Assembly (NCBI GenBank): GCA_018136815.1
Contig: CM030939.1
Span: 3,527,419 to 3,591,418, forward strand
Length of the DNA stretch: 64,000 bases
Source of the DNA: Isochrysis galbana
Taxonomy: Eukaryota; Haptophyta; Isochrysidales; Isochrysidaceae
Direction of reading: 5' to 3'
Below the pieces are notes generated by a model. It did no database searches, was not told the DNA's origin, and saw nothing but the letters and a program-made list of their open reading frames with translations. Of the stretch, positions 52,481 through 63,356 are shown in pieces; within the stretch, counting starts at the first letter, position 1; each line of letters opens with the position of its first letter. Position numbers and translations under genes: made by a program.

Positions 52481-53609
52481 GGAACGAACCTATTATTACC
52501 CTATGTAATGTATAAAAAGTTAAAAGTTCTGAAGATTCCGGGCTAACACCTACGACAGACAAGATTCCTCTATCTGCCTATCGACAACGCCCTTATCTCC
52601 TTCCCCCCGCCTCTATTCCTTCCCCCCTTCGTTCCTTTGTCCTCGGTTTCCGGGGTCCGGCCCAGGTCCAGGTACACTGCTGTAGTACACTGTACACGCT
52701 ACGCACTACACACTACCACTACCCACTACCTCGGGCCCGGTTTAGAGTGCGTGGTTTGGGCAGGCTTTATTGTTGGGTGCTCGCTTTGATATCTTGTTCG
52801 TCCGGTGCCTCTTTAGACGCTTGCACCTCCGAAGTGGTGGCCGGTTTTGGCAGTATCTCCTTGAGGTTGATGATCTGTCTCTGGTGGGTCTGGTTTTAGT
52901 CTTTCTTCGCGGGTGGCGGGTGGCTCTACGGTATGTCTCACTCACTCCCAGTTTTGTGGCCAGTGCGAGTAGTTCGTCGCTAGGCATTAGCTTGTCTCCC
53001 TTGCCCAGCTTGTACATTGGGCTGACATCGTTCAGGTCTATCTTTTTCTTGGGTTGGTTCCCTACCTAGACCTGCTTGGGCTGTTCTAGCCGCCAGCGCT
53101 AGCCGCTAGCTAGCCGCTAGCCGCGTTTGTCGTGCTGGCGAAGAGCGGAAGAGTAGTGCTTTGCTAAGCAGGCCGGCAGCGCGCCCGATCGCGTTCGAAA
53201 GTTGGGCACTCCGGCCCATTCCTCGGCCGGGTGAAGTTAGCGTAGTTGACGGCGCCACACACGGCCGACTACGGCGCCATGCGCGCGGGCGGCAGCAGCG
53301 ACTGGCGTGGCTGCTAGTGCTCCTAGGGCTAGGGCGTCAACTATCGTTAAAGCGATAGGGTCATGGAGCGCACACCGCTCCCCTCCTCTCCTGCCGCCCC
53401 CCCCCGCCGCGACGGACGATCGGGCCATGCTCGACGCCACGCACGCGAAGCGCCCGCCGCGAGAGGGCGCCCCCCCGACCCAGGTACGCACGAGACTCGT
53501 CCCGTGCCCGTGCCGACCTCGGACAGCCTGTGGACAGCCGGGCACGAGCAAGTACACCATGCCCATGACGGATCCGAGGTTACCACTACCTCAGATGGGA
53601 ACAGAGGGG
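52481..53609. other. Intergenic region
   Basis: A minus-strand frame (52742-53017, starting MYKLGKGDKLMPSDELLALA) might be a small exon, but no family is evident. Nested GCTAGCCGCTAGC repeats lie at 53100-53122. Confidence 0.35.
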
Positions 53610-54478
53610 ACGGCCAGATAGCTCGACAGATAAATGCAGACTGTGCCGCGGCCACCGAGAAGACTCGTGCCATCTAGCATGGTGCCCCGCGACGAAAACG
53701 ATATTTGAAGCCATAGACGCCCTTACAAAGTACACACCTACTCCCAAGAGATCGCGAACACAGAAAGTGAAACATAGACTCTTCGCATACCCCGGTACGA
53801 CCACTCCCGACAGCTTAAAAGCGCTCTATATAATAGCCTGGAAGTACATAATAAAAGACTTCTATAGAGTAGACTTCGAGGCACACAACTACCACTATAT
53901 ACCAGTCTTAGAGTCCACGCTAATGAGGTTCGCCACCCTGGTTCGAGGCAATACTCAGCCGGATCCCCACAACCCCATGCGAACACATAAGGCCGCTCAG
54001 GGAAGAAAGCCTAAGATAAAAAAACGATAGAACTCAGCACCCCTATATTTATCGAAAACGAGGAAGGTAGGCTGCAACTAAGCAAAGAATTCGGCCTCGT
54101 AGCAAAAGCTCTCGGTTTAGCCGAGAGACTCGCATAAAACGACGCACCACCCCGCCCCGACCGACCGTTTGGGCGAGCGACTGATCGCAACCATAGACAC
54201 ACTGGAGGAACGCTCGTACATATAAGTACGACGGCACCTCGCAACACATTTAGTATAGACAGGTCACTCAACAGAACAGGAGGAAGGCGAGGACATACTG
54301 TTGGGGACAGGTGCACCCCGCTTAGCTCGGACCCCCCCGCACGACCCGGGCCCCTAAGTAGAGCACGAGGGGAGTTGCCGCAAGGCAGGAAGTTAGGGAG
54401 TGGAAAGAGAAAGGGCGTGGCTTCGTGAGTGTCTTCCAGTGCCACGTGTGAGGCGAGAATATTAAGAGGTTTTTTTTC
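53610..54478 (+). mobile_element. 5'-truncated retroelement 3' end, copy C
   Basis: The best-preserved copy. A coding part at about 53640-54137 is followed by a 3' UTR ending in GAGAATATTAAGAGG and a T run at about 54478. The coding part aligns with copy A through to the last codons. The element has inserted between the disordered-protein gene and the Sec63-domain gene. Confidence 0.78.
53640..54137 (+). pseudogene. Retrotransposon zinc-knuckle/tail protein fragment, copy C
   Basis: One frame reads KCRLCRGHREDSCHLAWCP, a CxxC..H..C..C cluster like the RT-associated zinc knuckle. It continues through TIFEAIDALTKY, HRLFAYPGTTTPDSLKALY, IIAWKYIIKDFYRVDFE and VLESTLMRFATLVRGNT to GRKPKIK. A frameshift near 54030 is followed by LSTPIFIENEEG and LGLAERLA-stop, matching the end of copy A (ITEKLA-stop). 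Conservation across two diverged copies shows that this was a real coding sequence. Confidence 0.7.
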
Positions 54479-54902
54479 TACTACGTAGTACTATCATTAT
54501 ATTACTTACTACTATTACTAGTAACTATACATAAAAGCTTTAATATTTGCTGTGTTTTAGCAACGTTGGATAACTGCCCTATACAATACACAATGCATTG
54601 GCGCGGCTCAAGCTTCCCACTCAAATGAGCGGATAGGACAGCGTCTAACCACATAGCGCAATCCACGCCTGCGCCCATCATGCCGTCTCTCTGTCGCCTC
54701 ACCCGTGAATTCCACTCATGTTCAATATTTGCATTTGCATTTGAGATTAGCTGTGTGCCGGAGCCACATCCACGAGAAATGGCGATGGTTGGGTGGATTG
54801 CTCTTGAGCAACAAGCGAAATTCCGCAATTAAGAGGCCCACCACCTAACACAACTCCGTCCAAGTCCCAATCAGGCGCAACTTTGGCATACGAAGAGCCC
54901 CC
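54479..54902. other. Intergenic spacer
   Basis: AT-rich start, including ACTACTATTACTAGTAACT, then 3' flank of the Sec63-domain gene. No gene recognised. Confidence 0.5.
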
Positions 54903-55992
54903 TCATTGAAGTGCTGGCACGTCGTCATCCGAGACCTCAAATTCGGCATCAACGGTGAGGTCGACGCCGGTGACAGATGTCGAAAGCACGTGCACTCGTA
55001 GCTTGTACTTGCCGGTCTCGGCAGGTGCGGTGAAACCACAGCTTGCTTCAATAGAGCTGTCATTCAGGTCCTTGACAACCATCGGCTGGGCGGCAAGCAG
55101 GGAGTTTGGCACCGTCGGATCGTCCTTGATGCCGGCGACATACAGCCAATATGCCTCGTAGAATCCTTCGGGGCTCACGGGCGTCGGAGGCTCCTCCCCG
55201 TCGTAGCCGCGGTGATGCCGTAGGAGCATCACCTAAACCAGAGAAAGGGCCAGCAGGGGGTTGGGGCTCAACAGGATCTCTCGTTTCTAGACCACAGTGT
55301 TCGGCTCTACTGCGCGCCACGGCTGTGCGACGCGCGTCACACACCTTTACAGCAACCTTCGCGTTGGGCAGGCATTCCTTTGGCTCGCAGACCGCCTCAA
55401 GGCGAAGCTTTGGCCGACGAAGCCCCTCGGCCTTGAGGATTTTCGCCATGAGCACCTGAGCCTCAAGGTCCGTGTGAGACCAGAGCTGGTTGGCCACGAG
55501 GGCCGACGCACGCGCGACGGCAAGCGTCGCGGGCACCCAGCGCTGGTGAGGAAAGAGCATCTGCGCCTGCATGAGGAGCTTGGTGGCAATCTGGATAGCA
55601 ACAGAGGCGTGTTGCGCGGTCGCGCCGTCGAGCGCCGAGTCCTTCTCCTTGAGGCCCGCCCGCTGGCGGTTGAGCTGCCAGAGGATTGCGACAGCGTGCC
55701 TCCGCACAGCTCCGCTCGCCTGGTCGAGCCATTCCATCGGGATGTTCTGCTCCTTCATGGCACTCTCGAGCGAGTCAATCTTGGAAGGTACATCCTTAGG
55801 GATCGCGCGCAGCATGCAAGGGCAGCTGGCGCAGGCGAGCAGAACTCTCTCGACCGAGAGCTCCGCGTTGGGATCCTCCTTCTCGGGCTTGAGAGCCTGG
55901 GCCATGTGCTTCATGTCATCCATCGCGGACTTCATCTGCTCCTCAGAAGGCATCGGGGCACCGTTGGGCATCGTCTTGGGCATCTCGGACAT
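54903..55992 (-). CDS. Sec63-domain protein without J domain, two exons
   Basis: Exons 55345-55992 and 54903-55232 with a 112-nt GT-AG intron in phase 0 join NAKVAVK-VMLLRHHRGYDG and give 325 aa. The N-terminal Met-rich helix is followed by LSVERVLLACASCPCML and an all-helical part. IATKLLMQAQMLFPHQRW and ARASALVANQLWSHTD follow the Sec63 pattern 'll......W......i...q.l.q.lW..d'. The C-terminal part has RPKLRLEAVCEP, then YEAYWLYVAGIKD and GKYKLRVHVLSTSVTGVDLTV, matching the Fn3-like end of Sec63 and Brr2-type domains. No DnaJ or membrane segment is present. It may be a separate ER-translocation subunit or an unrelated user of the domain. A CT tract lies upstream (56040-56250). Confidence 0.72.
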
Positions 55993-56476
55993 TGGGAAGC
56001 CGGGCGGGAGGCGGCGGAAGCTGACGGAGGACGCGCGGCGCAGCCCGACCTCCCCTCTCTCTTCTCTCGATCTCTTTCTACTCTACTCTACCTCTCTCTT
56101 TCCTCTCTCTGCTCTGTTCTCCTCCCGCTCTCTTCTTCTAGAACTCCAGAATCTCTCTCTCTCTCTCTCTCATCTATGTCTTATGGACCCCCCCCCCTCT
56201 CTTTCTCGCACCACGCCCTCCCCCTCTCTTTCTCGCACCACGCGTCACACTTCTACTGGATCATTCGGCATCGTAAGTAGAAGAAGGGGAGGAGGAGAGA
56301 GACTCGGAAGGCAGCTCCCCTGCCGAGGAGGAGCTGACGAGAGAGAGAGAGAAGCACGGGGAGAGACGAGAGAAGCCGGCAGATTCAGAGGGAAGAAGAG
56401 AGAAGAAGAGAGTGACACGAGGAGAGGGAGAAGAAGCCCAGGGAGAGAGAGGAGCTGCTCGCCCCCCCCCAGCCGC

Positions 56477-56517
<41 letters not shown>

Positions 56518-56750
56518 AGCTCGGGCGAGGCGCAAATGAAGGCGAGATGCCATCCCCGCCACGCGGTACAATAGAAAGGGGAGAAGGGTAGATCGATGGG
56601 GCATTGGGCACGCCCGGCGTAGAAAGTAGAACACTCTCGACAATGCTTCATTGCTGTAGTACGGAGAGCCTGGAGGCAGCTTGCAAGCACAACGCTCGCG
56701 ACATGGATCGCGGCACCGCAGCTTGTGCCGATGCCGTGTGCCATAGCCGT
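55993..56750. other. Low-complexity intergenic region
   Basis: A CT tract (56055-56190), duplicated TCTTTCTCGCACCACGC words (56200-56245) and a GA tract (56340-56520). No gene recognised. Confidence 0.7.
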
Positions 56751-58691
56751 TCATAGGGACAGGCAACATTGGCGCTCCACGTCGCACGCTGCCGGCGGGG
56801 GCGCCAGGCCTACCACAGCTGTCCTGACTCCCACATCCAATGTTTGAGCGAGTATCACGCCGATGGCTGCGCGCACCGCCTCGGCTTGGATTGCGGCAAT
56901 GTCGTAGACGGCACTGCTCACCGCAGCTGATGTTGCGCTGGCCTGCTCCCGACCGGCAGCATCATCACATGCCGTTTGCGGTGATCTCATGGCCTCTACC
57001 TGTACCTCACCGTGCAACGCTGCTGATTCTAGTCGGCTGCCAGGCGAGACCTCCATCAGCCTGACCAACTGCGAGCTTCCTATCCCCGCTGTCTCTCTTT
57101 GCAGTTCTTGCGCCCTTGGGATCAGTGTATGCGATAGGATCACACCGAAGAAGGCTTTGCTAGCCGCTACAAGGGCGTGCATGAGGCGCATCGCCATCCC
57201 CCAAGCGACGACAACCAAGTCGAAAGCCATCTCGCTCACATGCCACCACGTTGCGTATGCCCGCTGCAAGGTGCTGGGTGTTGCGTCTGCAGCCCAGCCG
57301 GCGGAAGACCACGCCCTGATGGCCAGCTCTTGTAATAGGTCAACGGTCAATGATAGCATCCACATACAGGCACTCCAAGCAAAGCCCCAAGTGGTGTACA
57401 AGGCTTGCCATCCGAACGTCCACGTGCGGAGTGTGTTGTCCCAGGAAGCTGTAAGTACGCTGCGAGTGCTCCCAGTTGCAGCAGTTGCTTCTTCAGGTTT
57501 GGGGCTACAAGGCATGCTGGCCACGCCATCGGCGCATGTCGTCCCACTACCGATGGGGGTCATGGAGACGGGAGCCCGATCGTCACCGTGGCCTAAGATC
57601 GAAATGAAGAGCTGGATCGCCGTGCGTGCCATCTGATACGCCGCGCTCCTTGTCTTATGAGAAAGCAGAAGCGCAAGCAGCAGAAAGAGTGGTGTCATCG
57701 AAGGTGGCGCAACAGCGAGAGCTGTGGAGGACAAGATGAGATAGACAACGTCCAGTGTAGACAAGTACTGCCACAATGAGATTGCCAAGGGAGGTGAGCT
57801 CTTCTCGGCAGGGCGTCGATGAGGGGTGATCAGCATCAACCCACGTACAGTTGGGGGCGATCGCGGTCTTGCAGACGAAGGGTGAGCAGAGAGGCAAGGG
57901 CATAGCAGTTCGTGATGTAGCCGGGTGGCTTGTGCCTCACGTATAGGGGCAAGGCGAAGCGCACAAGTATCGGCTCGAAGACGTTGAGCGATGACGCGAA
58001 AGTGTATATGAGGCCCAGCAGGCAGAGACCGAACATCGGAGAGGTCGATGTGCACACGCGCCAAAAGTAGCCCATGTAGATGTAGACGAATGCTGCCCCC
58101 CCCGGCCCAGAGACGAGGGCAGGTGGGGCACAAAAGGCGGGAAGCAGCGCAAACAAGACGAGCGCATCGAGAGGCGAGTCGATAGGCTGCGAGGGGCGAG
58201 ATCGGATAAAACCTGACTGTTTGTAGAGCCTCGGCGGGCCGGCGGACCACGGCGGGCCCTAACGGGGATGCTCACACCTGCAGAACGTCCCGAATCGACT
58301 GGTCTCGCCTTGCGAGTGCTGAGGCTGGCACAATGGCAAGGGCGGCCGCAATACCGACAAGCATGTAGAGTCGGCAGAGCACATGGAAAACCGCGTAGCC
58401 CTTGAGCACGAAGAGGCCGAGCGAGAGCCAAACGGCGGCCGGATCTTCCAGCGGATCGTCGGGTGCCGCCACACGGTCTCTCTCGCCAAGGGCAACAGAT
58501 TCGGGCTTGTGCAGCAGGGCGCGCGTGCAGGCAAGTCCTGCAAAGGTGGCTGTAGTAACGAGGCCAATGCCAAGAGTGCCCACCAGCGCAGCGGCGCCGA
58601 TATCGACGAGCAGCAGCGTGGCGAGTGAGAGTGCCGACCGGCCGGCGAGGGCGGCGGCGCACAGAGGGAGAGAGGGAGCGGCCGCGTTAGC
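56751..58691 (-). CDS. Multi-pass membrane protein, three or more exons, 5' end unresolved
   Basis: Exons 58278-about 58691, 57845-58186 and 56751-57767, with introns of 91 and 77 nt, both GT-AG in phase 0. The joined protein has about 590 residues. Exon 1 encodes LATLLLVDIGAAALVGTLGIGLVTTATFAGLA and VWLSLGLFVLKGYAVFHVLCRLYML. Exon 2 has several more hydrophobic helices (FALLPAFCAPPAL, FGLCLLGLIYTFASSL). Exon 3 starts YLSTLDVVYLILSSTALAV and LFLLLALLLSH. I count about 7-9 likely membrane segments, then an Ala/Gln-rich tail. Exon 1 has no ATG before a stop at about 58692, so a further 5' exon or a sequence error is required. No family recognised. Confidence 0.6.
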
Positions 58692-59758
58692 GATCTAGCT
58701 CCTATCTTCCCTCCCTACGCCTACCGGACAGCCGGCGTAAGGCCCGACTTGTCCTTCGAACAGGCGCGGGACCTAGAGTAGAGTCTACCAATTCTTTATC
58801 TGTTAAGCGGAACTCTCGCTCACACCCACCACCTCCGCTCTCTCGCTCCCCTCTCCTGCGGCACGCGCAATGGCAATGGCGCGCCTCTGGCAGGCCTCTC
58901 CAACTACCCATTGGCAGCCCTTAGAGAGTCCTGGTCCTGGTCCTAGAGGCCAGCTCAAGGGGCAGAGGAGGCGAGGAGGTTGGGTATGGGCCCAGGCCCT
59001 GCCTAGCCTCGCCTTCTCGCCCCGTCTCATTCCTCGCTAGATTTCCAGGGTCCAGGGCGGCCTCCCTGCGCCTGCGGCCGCGCACGCTGCAATTTCGTCG
59101 CCTGCCTGGAGGAGGAGGAGGAGGGATTGGAGCAATTAGGATTGGGAGCGATGGGCTGGGCAGCGAGGGCCAAGGTTTGCGGTCTTGGATCCAAATGTGC
59201 CCGTCGGGGAGGGTTTGAGGGTTTGGGCGTGAGTGGTGTGCTGTTGGGCGCCTGCATGCCACGAGACATGTCAGGAGGGTGGGTGGTCCCCCCCAACAGC
59301 CAACAGGAGGGGAGGACTAAAGAAGGGGGGGGCACGTGCCCCCCCACCCCCCATGGACCACGGATGAACCAAGTATGAACTTAAGTTGAAATACGGGGGC
59401 AAGCAACAAGCAAAGACAACAGGCCATTACAAGAGCGAACTGATATTACCTAGCGCGTGCGATGATTTGAGGGTTTGAACAAACCTCACCCTCACTCACG
59501 CCGAATGCACATGTTGAAACGAGGATGCAATGAGGAGGCTACATGGGTCGATGCGATTAGAACCGCCGGTATGCTGACCATGCGCACACACTCGCCCTTG
59601 CTTGCAAATAAGCCGGAGTACTTGGAGTTAACTAGCCTTACAAACCACAAGAGCAACTTGCGAGCGCTGATGAATAATGTAAGAGAGGGTGGATGAGGCG
59701 CAGTCTTCGCGCCAACATTTGTGCGGGCAAGGGACGCCAGCACGTGTTCGACCCCTGA
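58692..59758. other. Intergenic region with repeats
   Basis: 58840-58990 carries GC-rich words related to the R3-associated family (CCTCTCCTGCGGCACGCGC, GGCCAGCTCAAGGGGC). An AACCAAGTAT motif lies at 59367-59376. 59475-59700 is a short ORF without support. Confidence 0.45.
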
Positions 59759-61316
59759 TTAGCAATCCGAGCTATGGGGCTGAGAGCCAAAGAGCAAAAG
59801 GCGACGTCGCATATCCATATGCATGCCGTCGTGGCTGCACTTCTCGTAGCACCTCTCAGTGTGCGTGTTCGAAGCCGCCTCATAAGTTTCAAGCCAGCCG
59901 CGCATAGTGGTGATCTGAGCGTTTTGAGAATTCACAATCGCATGAGCTGAAGGCACAGAAGATGGCGTGGTCATAGTGTGAGCACTGGGGTTGTGCAGAT
60001 AGGGGTTGTTTCCCTCGCCCCTTCCACAGTCATTCTGTCCCCGATTCCAGCATCGCACACAGTGCGCAATCTCTACCAGGGCGTGAAGGCGTACCCATGC
60101 TCGTGAGTGCCTCAAAGCCTTGCACATCGCCGTTGCCGTCTTCCTCAAAGGTTGCTTTCTTAAGAATAAGCTTGGCCATCTGGACGGCGTTCAGGTGGTG
60201 AGGGATCATCTGGCGAATGAATGTGGCCCAGCGATTCGGCGAGGTGCTGACAGCCATCTCGTCGTGCATTTGACAGTCTGCAGATGGAGAGGTGAGAGAG
60301 GCTTCAATGAGGTAAAGTCCACGGCCTGATGCGGGTGGGCCGGGCAGGACAAGGCGCCAGCTGCAGCAGCAGCGCATCAGATGCTTACCGATGGCAGCGA
60401 GACATGTGTTGAAGTCGCTCTGCTGATCGTCTCCACAGAGGAAGTGCTTGTTGTGACAAAGCTCCGCCTTGGTCCCACCTACGGTGTACGGCTCTGAGTC
60501 CCAAGTGCCACACGCCTCATCAAAGGCGCTGATGGTGGGTGCTTGTGGGAATTGGTCGAGCATCATGGGCGACGCCCCAGCCTCAGCGCCCTTGAGCACG
60601 ATCTTGCCGATCATAGTGGTGTGGACGTGGCAGGTGTAGAAAATCTGCAGCCGGGGTGGAAGAGCGTGGGTGATCAGGTACGGGACCAAGCGCGCGGCGT
60701 GCGTGTAAAGACGAGCACGAGTCTAGCACACCGTATTGACGTCGGCATTCGGGATATTAAGTGTGGCAAAGCAGCCACCGCCACCACAGGATGCCTCCCA
60801 AACACTCTTGGGATAGGAGAAGAAGGAGACATAAGGGTCCATCCCAAACCCGGACATATCATCCATCACAGCCTGACCGTTCATGTAGTACTGGACGGCA
60901 TCGCCCGTTAGCCACGATCCACCCATCTGCATGTTGGTGCTGTTCATCCCGTCCACTCCATGCATCTCAGTGCTGTTCATCCCGTGCATCCCGTCCATCT
61001 CGCCATCCATCCCACTCATGCCGTCCATGCCAGCCATCTGCGCGCTGTGCGCGTGGTTGCCGCTGTGCGAGACGACGGGCTCGTAGGTGAATCCGATCGG
61101 GTGATACCAGTTGGACGAGTGCTGCTGCAAGAATTTGTACTCTTGCTGTACGTTTAGCTGGAGCGTGGGAGAGAGTCCCTCGCAGCCGACGACGGTGTAG
61201 AGCCCCGTCTCGGTGGCAAACATGTCCCACTTGAGCTCAATCACGGAGCTCGAGGAGAGGTCGCAGTCGAGGCCATACTGGAGAGCGCCCGCCATCGGGA
61301 GCAGCAGGCTGAGCAT
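59759..61316 (-). CDS. Secreted cupredoxin-like / DUF305 protein with Met-rich segment, four exons
   Basis: Exons 60732-61316, 60389-60644, 60095-60277 and 59759-59946. The introns (87, 111, 148 nt) are all GT-AG, and phases 0, 1, 1 close exactly on the TAA, giving 403 aa. The ATG at 61316 starts MLSLLLPMAGALQY, a signal peptide. The frame upstream is a CT-rich leader. Residues about 28-215 look like a cupredoxin: EGLSPTLQLNVQQEYKF, NWYHPIGFTYEP, then FYTCHVHTTMIGKIVL, holding the Cys/His/Met set (C200, H203, M206). A Met/His-rich insert, GMDGMSGMDGEMDGMHGM, spans about 94-131. The C-terminal DUF305 part has MIPHHLNAVQMAKLIL (H307-H308), and exon 4 adds NAQITTMRGWL. Copper binding at the cell surface is likely but inferred. 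Confidence 0.82.
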
Positions 61317-61489
61317 CTGGGCGGTCGGTGGATCTAGAGAGAGAGGCAGGGAGAGAGAGAGAGAGGGAGGGGGGGGGGGGAGATGATTGATGAAATCACT
61401 GGTGGAGCGGAGAGAGGTGGCTGGGAGAGGAAGAGAGGAGGATGGGGCCCACAAAGAGATAGAGTGGCGACGTATAGATGTTACCCCCC

Positions 61490-61730
61490 AGGAGCCAACG
61501 CCCCCCGATAGCTCTCGGGGGCCCCCGATAGCTATCGGGGGGAATTTTTTTCCCGATCGCCAACAGCCCCCCCGAGAGCTACCGGAGGACCGAGAAAATC
61601 CCCCGAGAGCTATCGGGGGATTTTTTATGCCCCGGGGAGCTATCGCGTTTTAAGGCGGGCCCCCGTTTGCTATCGGGGGCGAAAGATTGCCCCCGTTTGC
61701 TATCGGGGGGAAACGACGGCCCCCAGTGGC

Positions 61731-61740
<10 letters not shown>
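61490..61740. repeat. Left array of CCCCCGATAGCTATCGGGGG-type palindromes
   Basis: About eight variants of a 20-bp palindrome with core AGCTATC or AGCTCTC between C5 and G5 arms, spaced about 20-45 bp. Some half-sites vary (GTTTGCTATC). The array includes the left arm of the large inverted repeat (61559-61622). Confidence 0.9.
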
Positions 61741-61768
<28 letters not shown>

Positions 61769-61805
61769 AGAGAGAGAGGGAGAGAGAGGGAGAGAGGGAG
61801 AGGGA

Positions 61806-61845
<40 letters not shown>

Positions 61846-61870
61846 CAGAGAGAGAGAGAGAGATAGAGAG

Positions 61871-61919
<49 letters not shown>

Positions 61920-61952
61920 GGAGAGGGAGAGAGAGAGGGAGAGGGAGAGGGA

Positions 61953-61998
<46 letters not shown>

Positions 61999-62039
61999 CA
62001 GAGAGAGAGAGAGAGAGAGGCAGAGAGAGAGAGAGAGAG

Positions 62040-62074
<35 letters not shown>

Positions 62075-62130
62075 CAGAGAGAGAGAGAGAGAGGCAGAGA
62101 GAGAGAGGGGGGGGCAGAGAGAAGAGAGGG
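61736..62130. repeat. GA microsatellite with GGCAGAGAGA variants
   Basis: Nearly pure purine, with repeated GAGAGGCAGAGA punctuations about every 30-40 bp. The ORFs here are artefacts. Confidence 0.95.
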
Positions 62131-62150
62131 AGGTTATGCTGTTAAAATAA

Positions 62151-62860
62151 AAAAGGAATGATCGTAGAAATAATTTTAATCAATTTAAAAAAATATTTTT
62201 ATGAAGATATACTTTTCAATTAATTATTCGGATAATAAAAATCAAAAACGGAATGAGCTAATTAAATATAATTTATTATAATATTTTTACGAAAATATAA
62301 TTTTCAATGAATTATTCGAATAAAAATCAAAAACGGAATTAGCGTATGGATAATTTTAATAAATTAATTATAATTTATTATAATATTTTTACGAAATACA
62401 CTTTTCAATGAATTATTCAAATTAAAGTTTAGTGAAGTAATAGTAATAAAATTATTATTAAGTGACAATAAATTTGATCCTTAAAAATGTTGAATTAAAA
62501 AATATAACTTGATAGTAATTATCTTTGTAAACCTTAGTTTAAAATGATGACTTATAGTCATAGCATCGAATAAACACAAAAAAGTAAATTTTATTTGGTT
62601 TGTTGTGGTTTTTATTTATTTTAAATATTCTTAATATTATTAATATTCAACTTGACGAGATCAAAATGATCGATATTTAATTTTACTTGAATTTTTGGTA
62701 AGATTTTTTATTTTACTATTTTCATTATATCACGTCTTTAATAATCTTTAATTTAATTACCATATTGTACTTATATATCATATTTTAACATTAATCCTAG
62801 TAACTTCATGTCATTTCTAAAACTGTTAGCTGTTGGATACTCAAAGTTTTAAAAACTATT
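62151..62860. other. AT-rich island with degenerate ~90-bp repeats
   Basis: The base composition is far more AT-rich than anywhere else in the window. Three diverged units lie at about 62165-62425, marked by ATATTTTTA.GAA, CTTTTCAAT.AATTATTC and AATCAAAAACGGAAT (the last at about 62240 and 62325). No ORF of note. It may be organellar or other foreign DNA, or an AT-rich recombination spacer. Confidence 0.8.
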
Positions 62861-62959
62861 ATCACGGGGGAGAAAGAGAACAGAGAAAAATGGAGAAAGG
62901 AGAACAGAGGATAGGAGGGGGGAAGAGAGAGAGAAGGAGAGCGAGCCAAAGAGAGGAGG

Positions 62960-63102
62960 AACCCCCCGTTAGCTATCGGGGGATTTCCTCTTCCCCCGAT
63001 AGCTATCGGGGGGTCCGCTTACGGCCCCCCCCAGGAGCTATCCCCCGATAGCTCTCGGGGGATTCTCTCGGTCCCCCGGTAGCTCTCGGGGGGGCTGTTG
63101 GC
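62960..63102. repeat. Right array of CCCCCGATAGCTATCGGGGG-type palindromes
   Basis: Five variants of the palindrome, including the right arm of the inverted repeat. The array runs into the end of a minus-strand coding-like frame. Confidence 0.9.
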
Positions 63103-63356
63103 GCCTCGCCAGACGCGCGTATGTGCGCTCTGGCGAGATTTTGAGCCCATTCTTCCGCAGCGGCGTGGAGCGCGGTCGCGTGGGCCACACTCAGGCCACC
63201 CACTGGACGAGCCTCGTCGACCAACGCCGGATTGGGGGGGCTCGAGCACAGGAGCGCGGCGAGGACGGCCTGGACGCTGGCTCTCGTAAGCCAGGTGTCG
63301 ATGGCCCCAGCGTTGAGAAGCTGGAAGTCGGTGGCAACGTCGGGCGAGGGCGAATC
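63103..63356 (-). CDS. Exon-like ORF of unknown function abutting the inverted-repeat element
   Basis: The minus-strand frame reads DVATDFQLLNAGAIDTWLTR, ALLCSSPPNPALVDEARPVG, then LHAAAEEWAQNLARAHIR. It starts after a good acceptor (CCCCTCGCAG before 63356) and has coding-like composition. It runs into the palindrome array and stops at 63003. No family recognised. It may be the last exon of a gene whose 3' end was replaced by the element. Confidence 0.35.

Larger units (their letters stand above)
61559..63102. mobile_element. Inverted-repeat element with palindrome arrays, GA repeats and AT island
   Basis: The 63-bp left arm (about 61559-61621) matches the reverse complement of the right arm (about 63040-63102) with two mismatches. 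Between them in order: palindrome array, GA microsatellite (61730-62130), an AT-rich island of about 710 bp (62151-62860), a second purine-rich block (62866-62965) and the right palindrome array. The outer word is GCCAACAGCC / GGCTGTTGGC. No transposase was found, so 'mobile' is inference. It could equally be a recombination or replication structure. Confidence 0.6.

Noticed and set aside
61667-62161. Arg/Glu-repeat ORFs
   Set aside because: They are products of the GA microsatellite.
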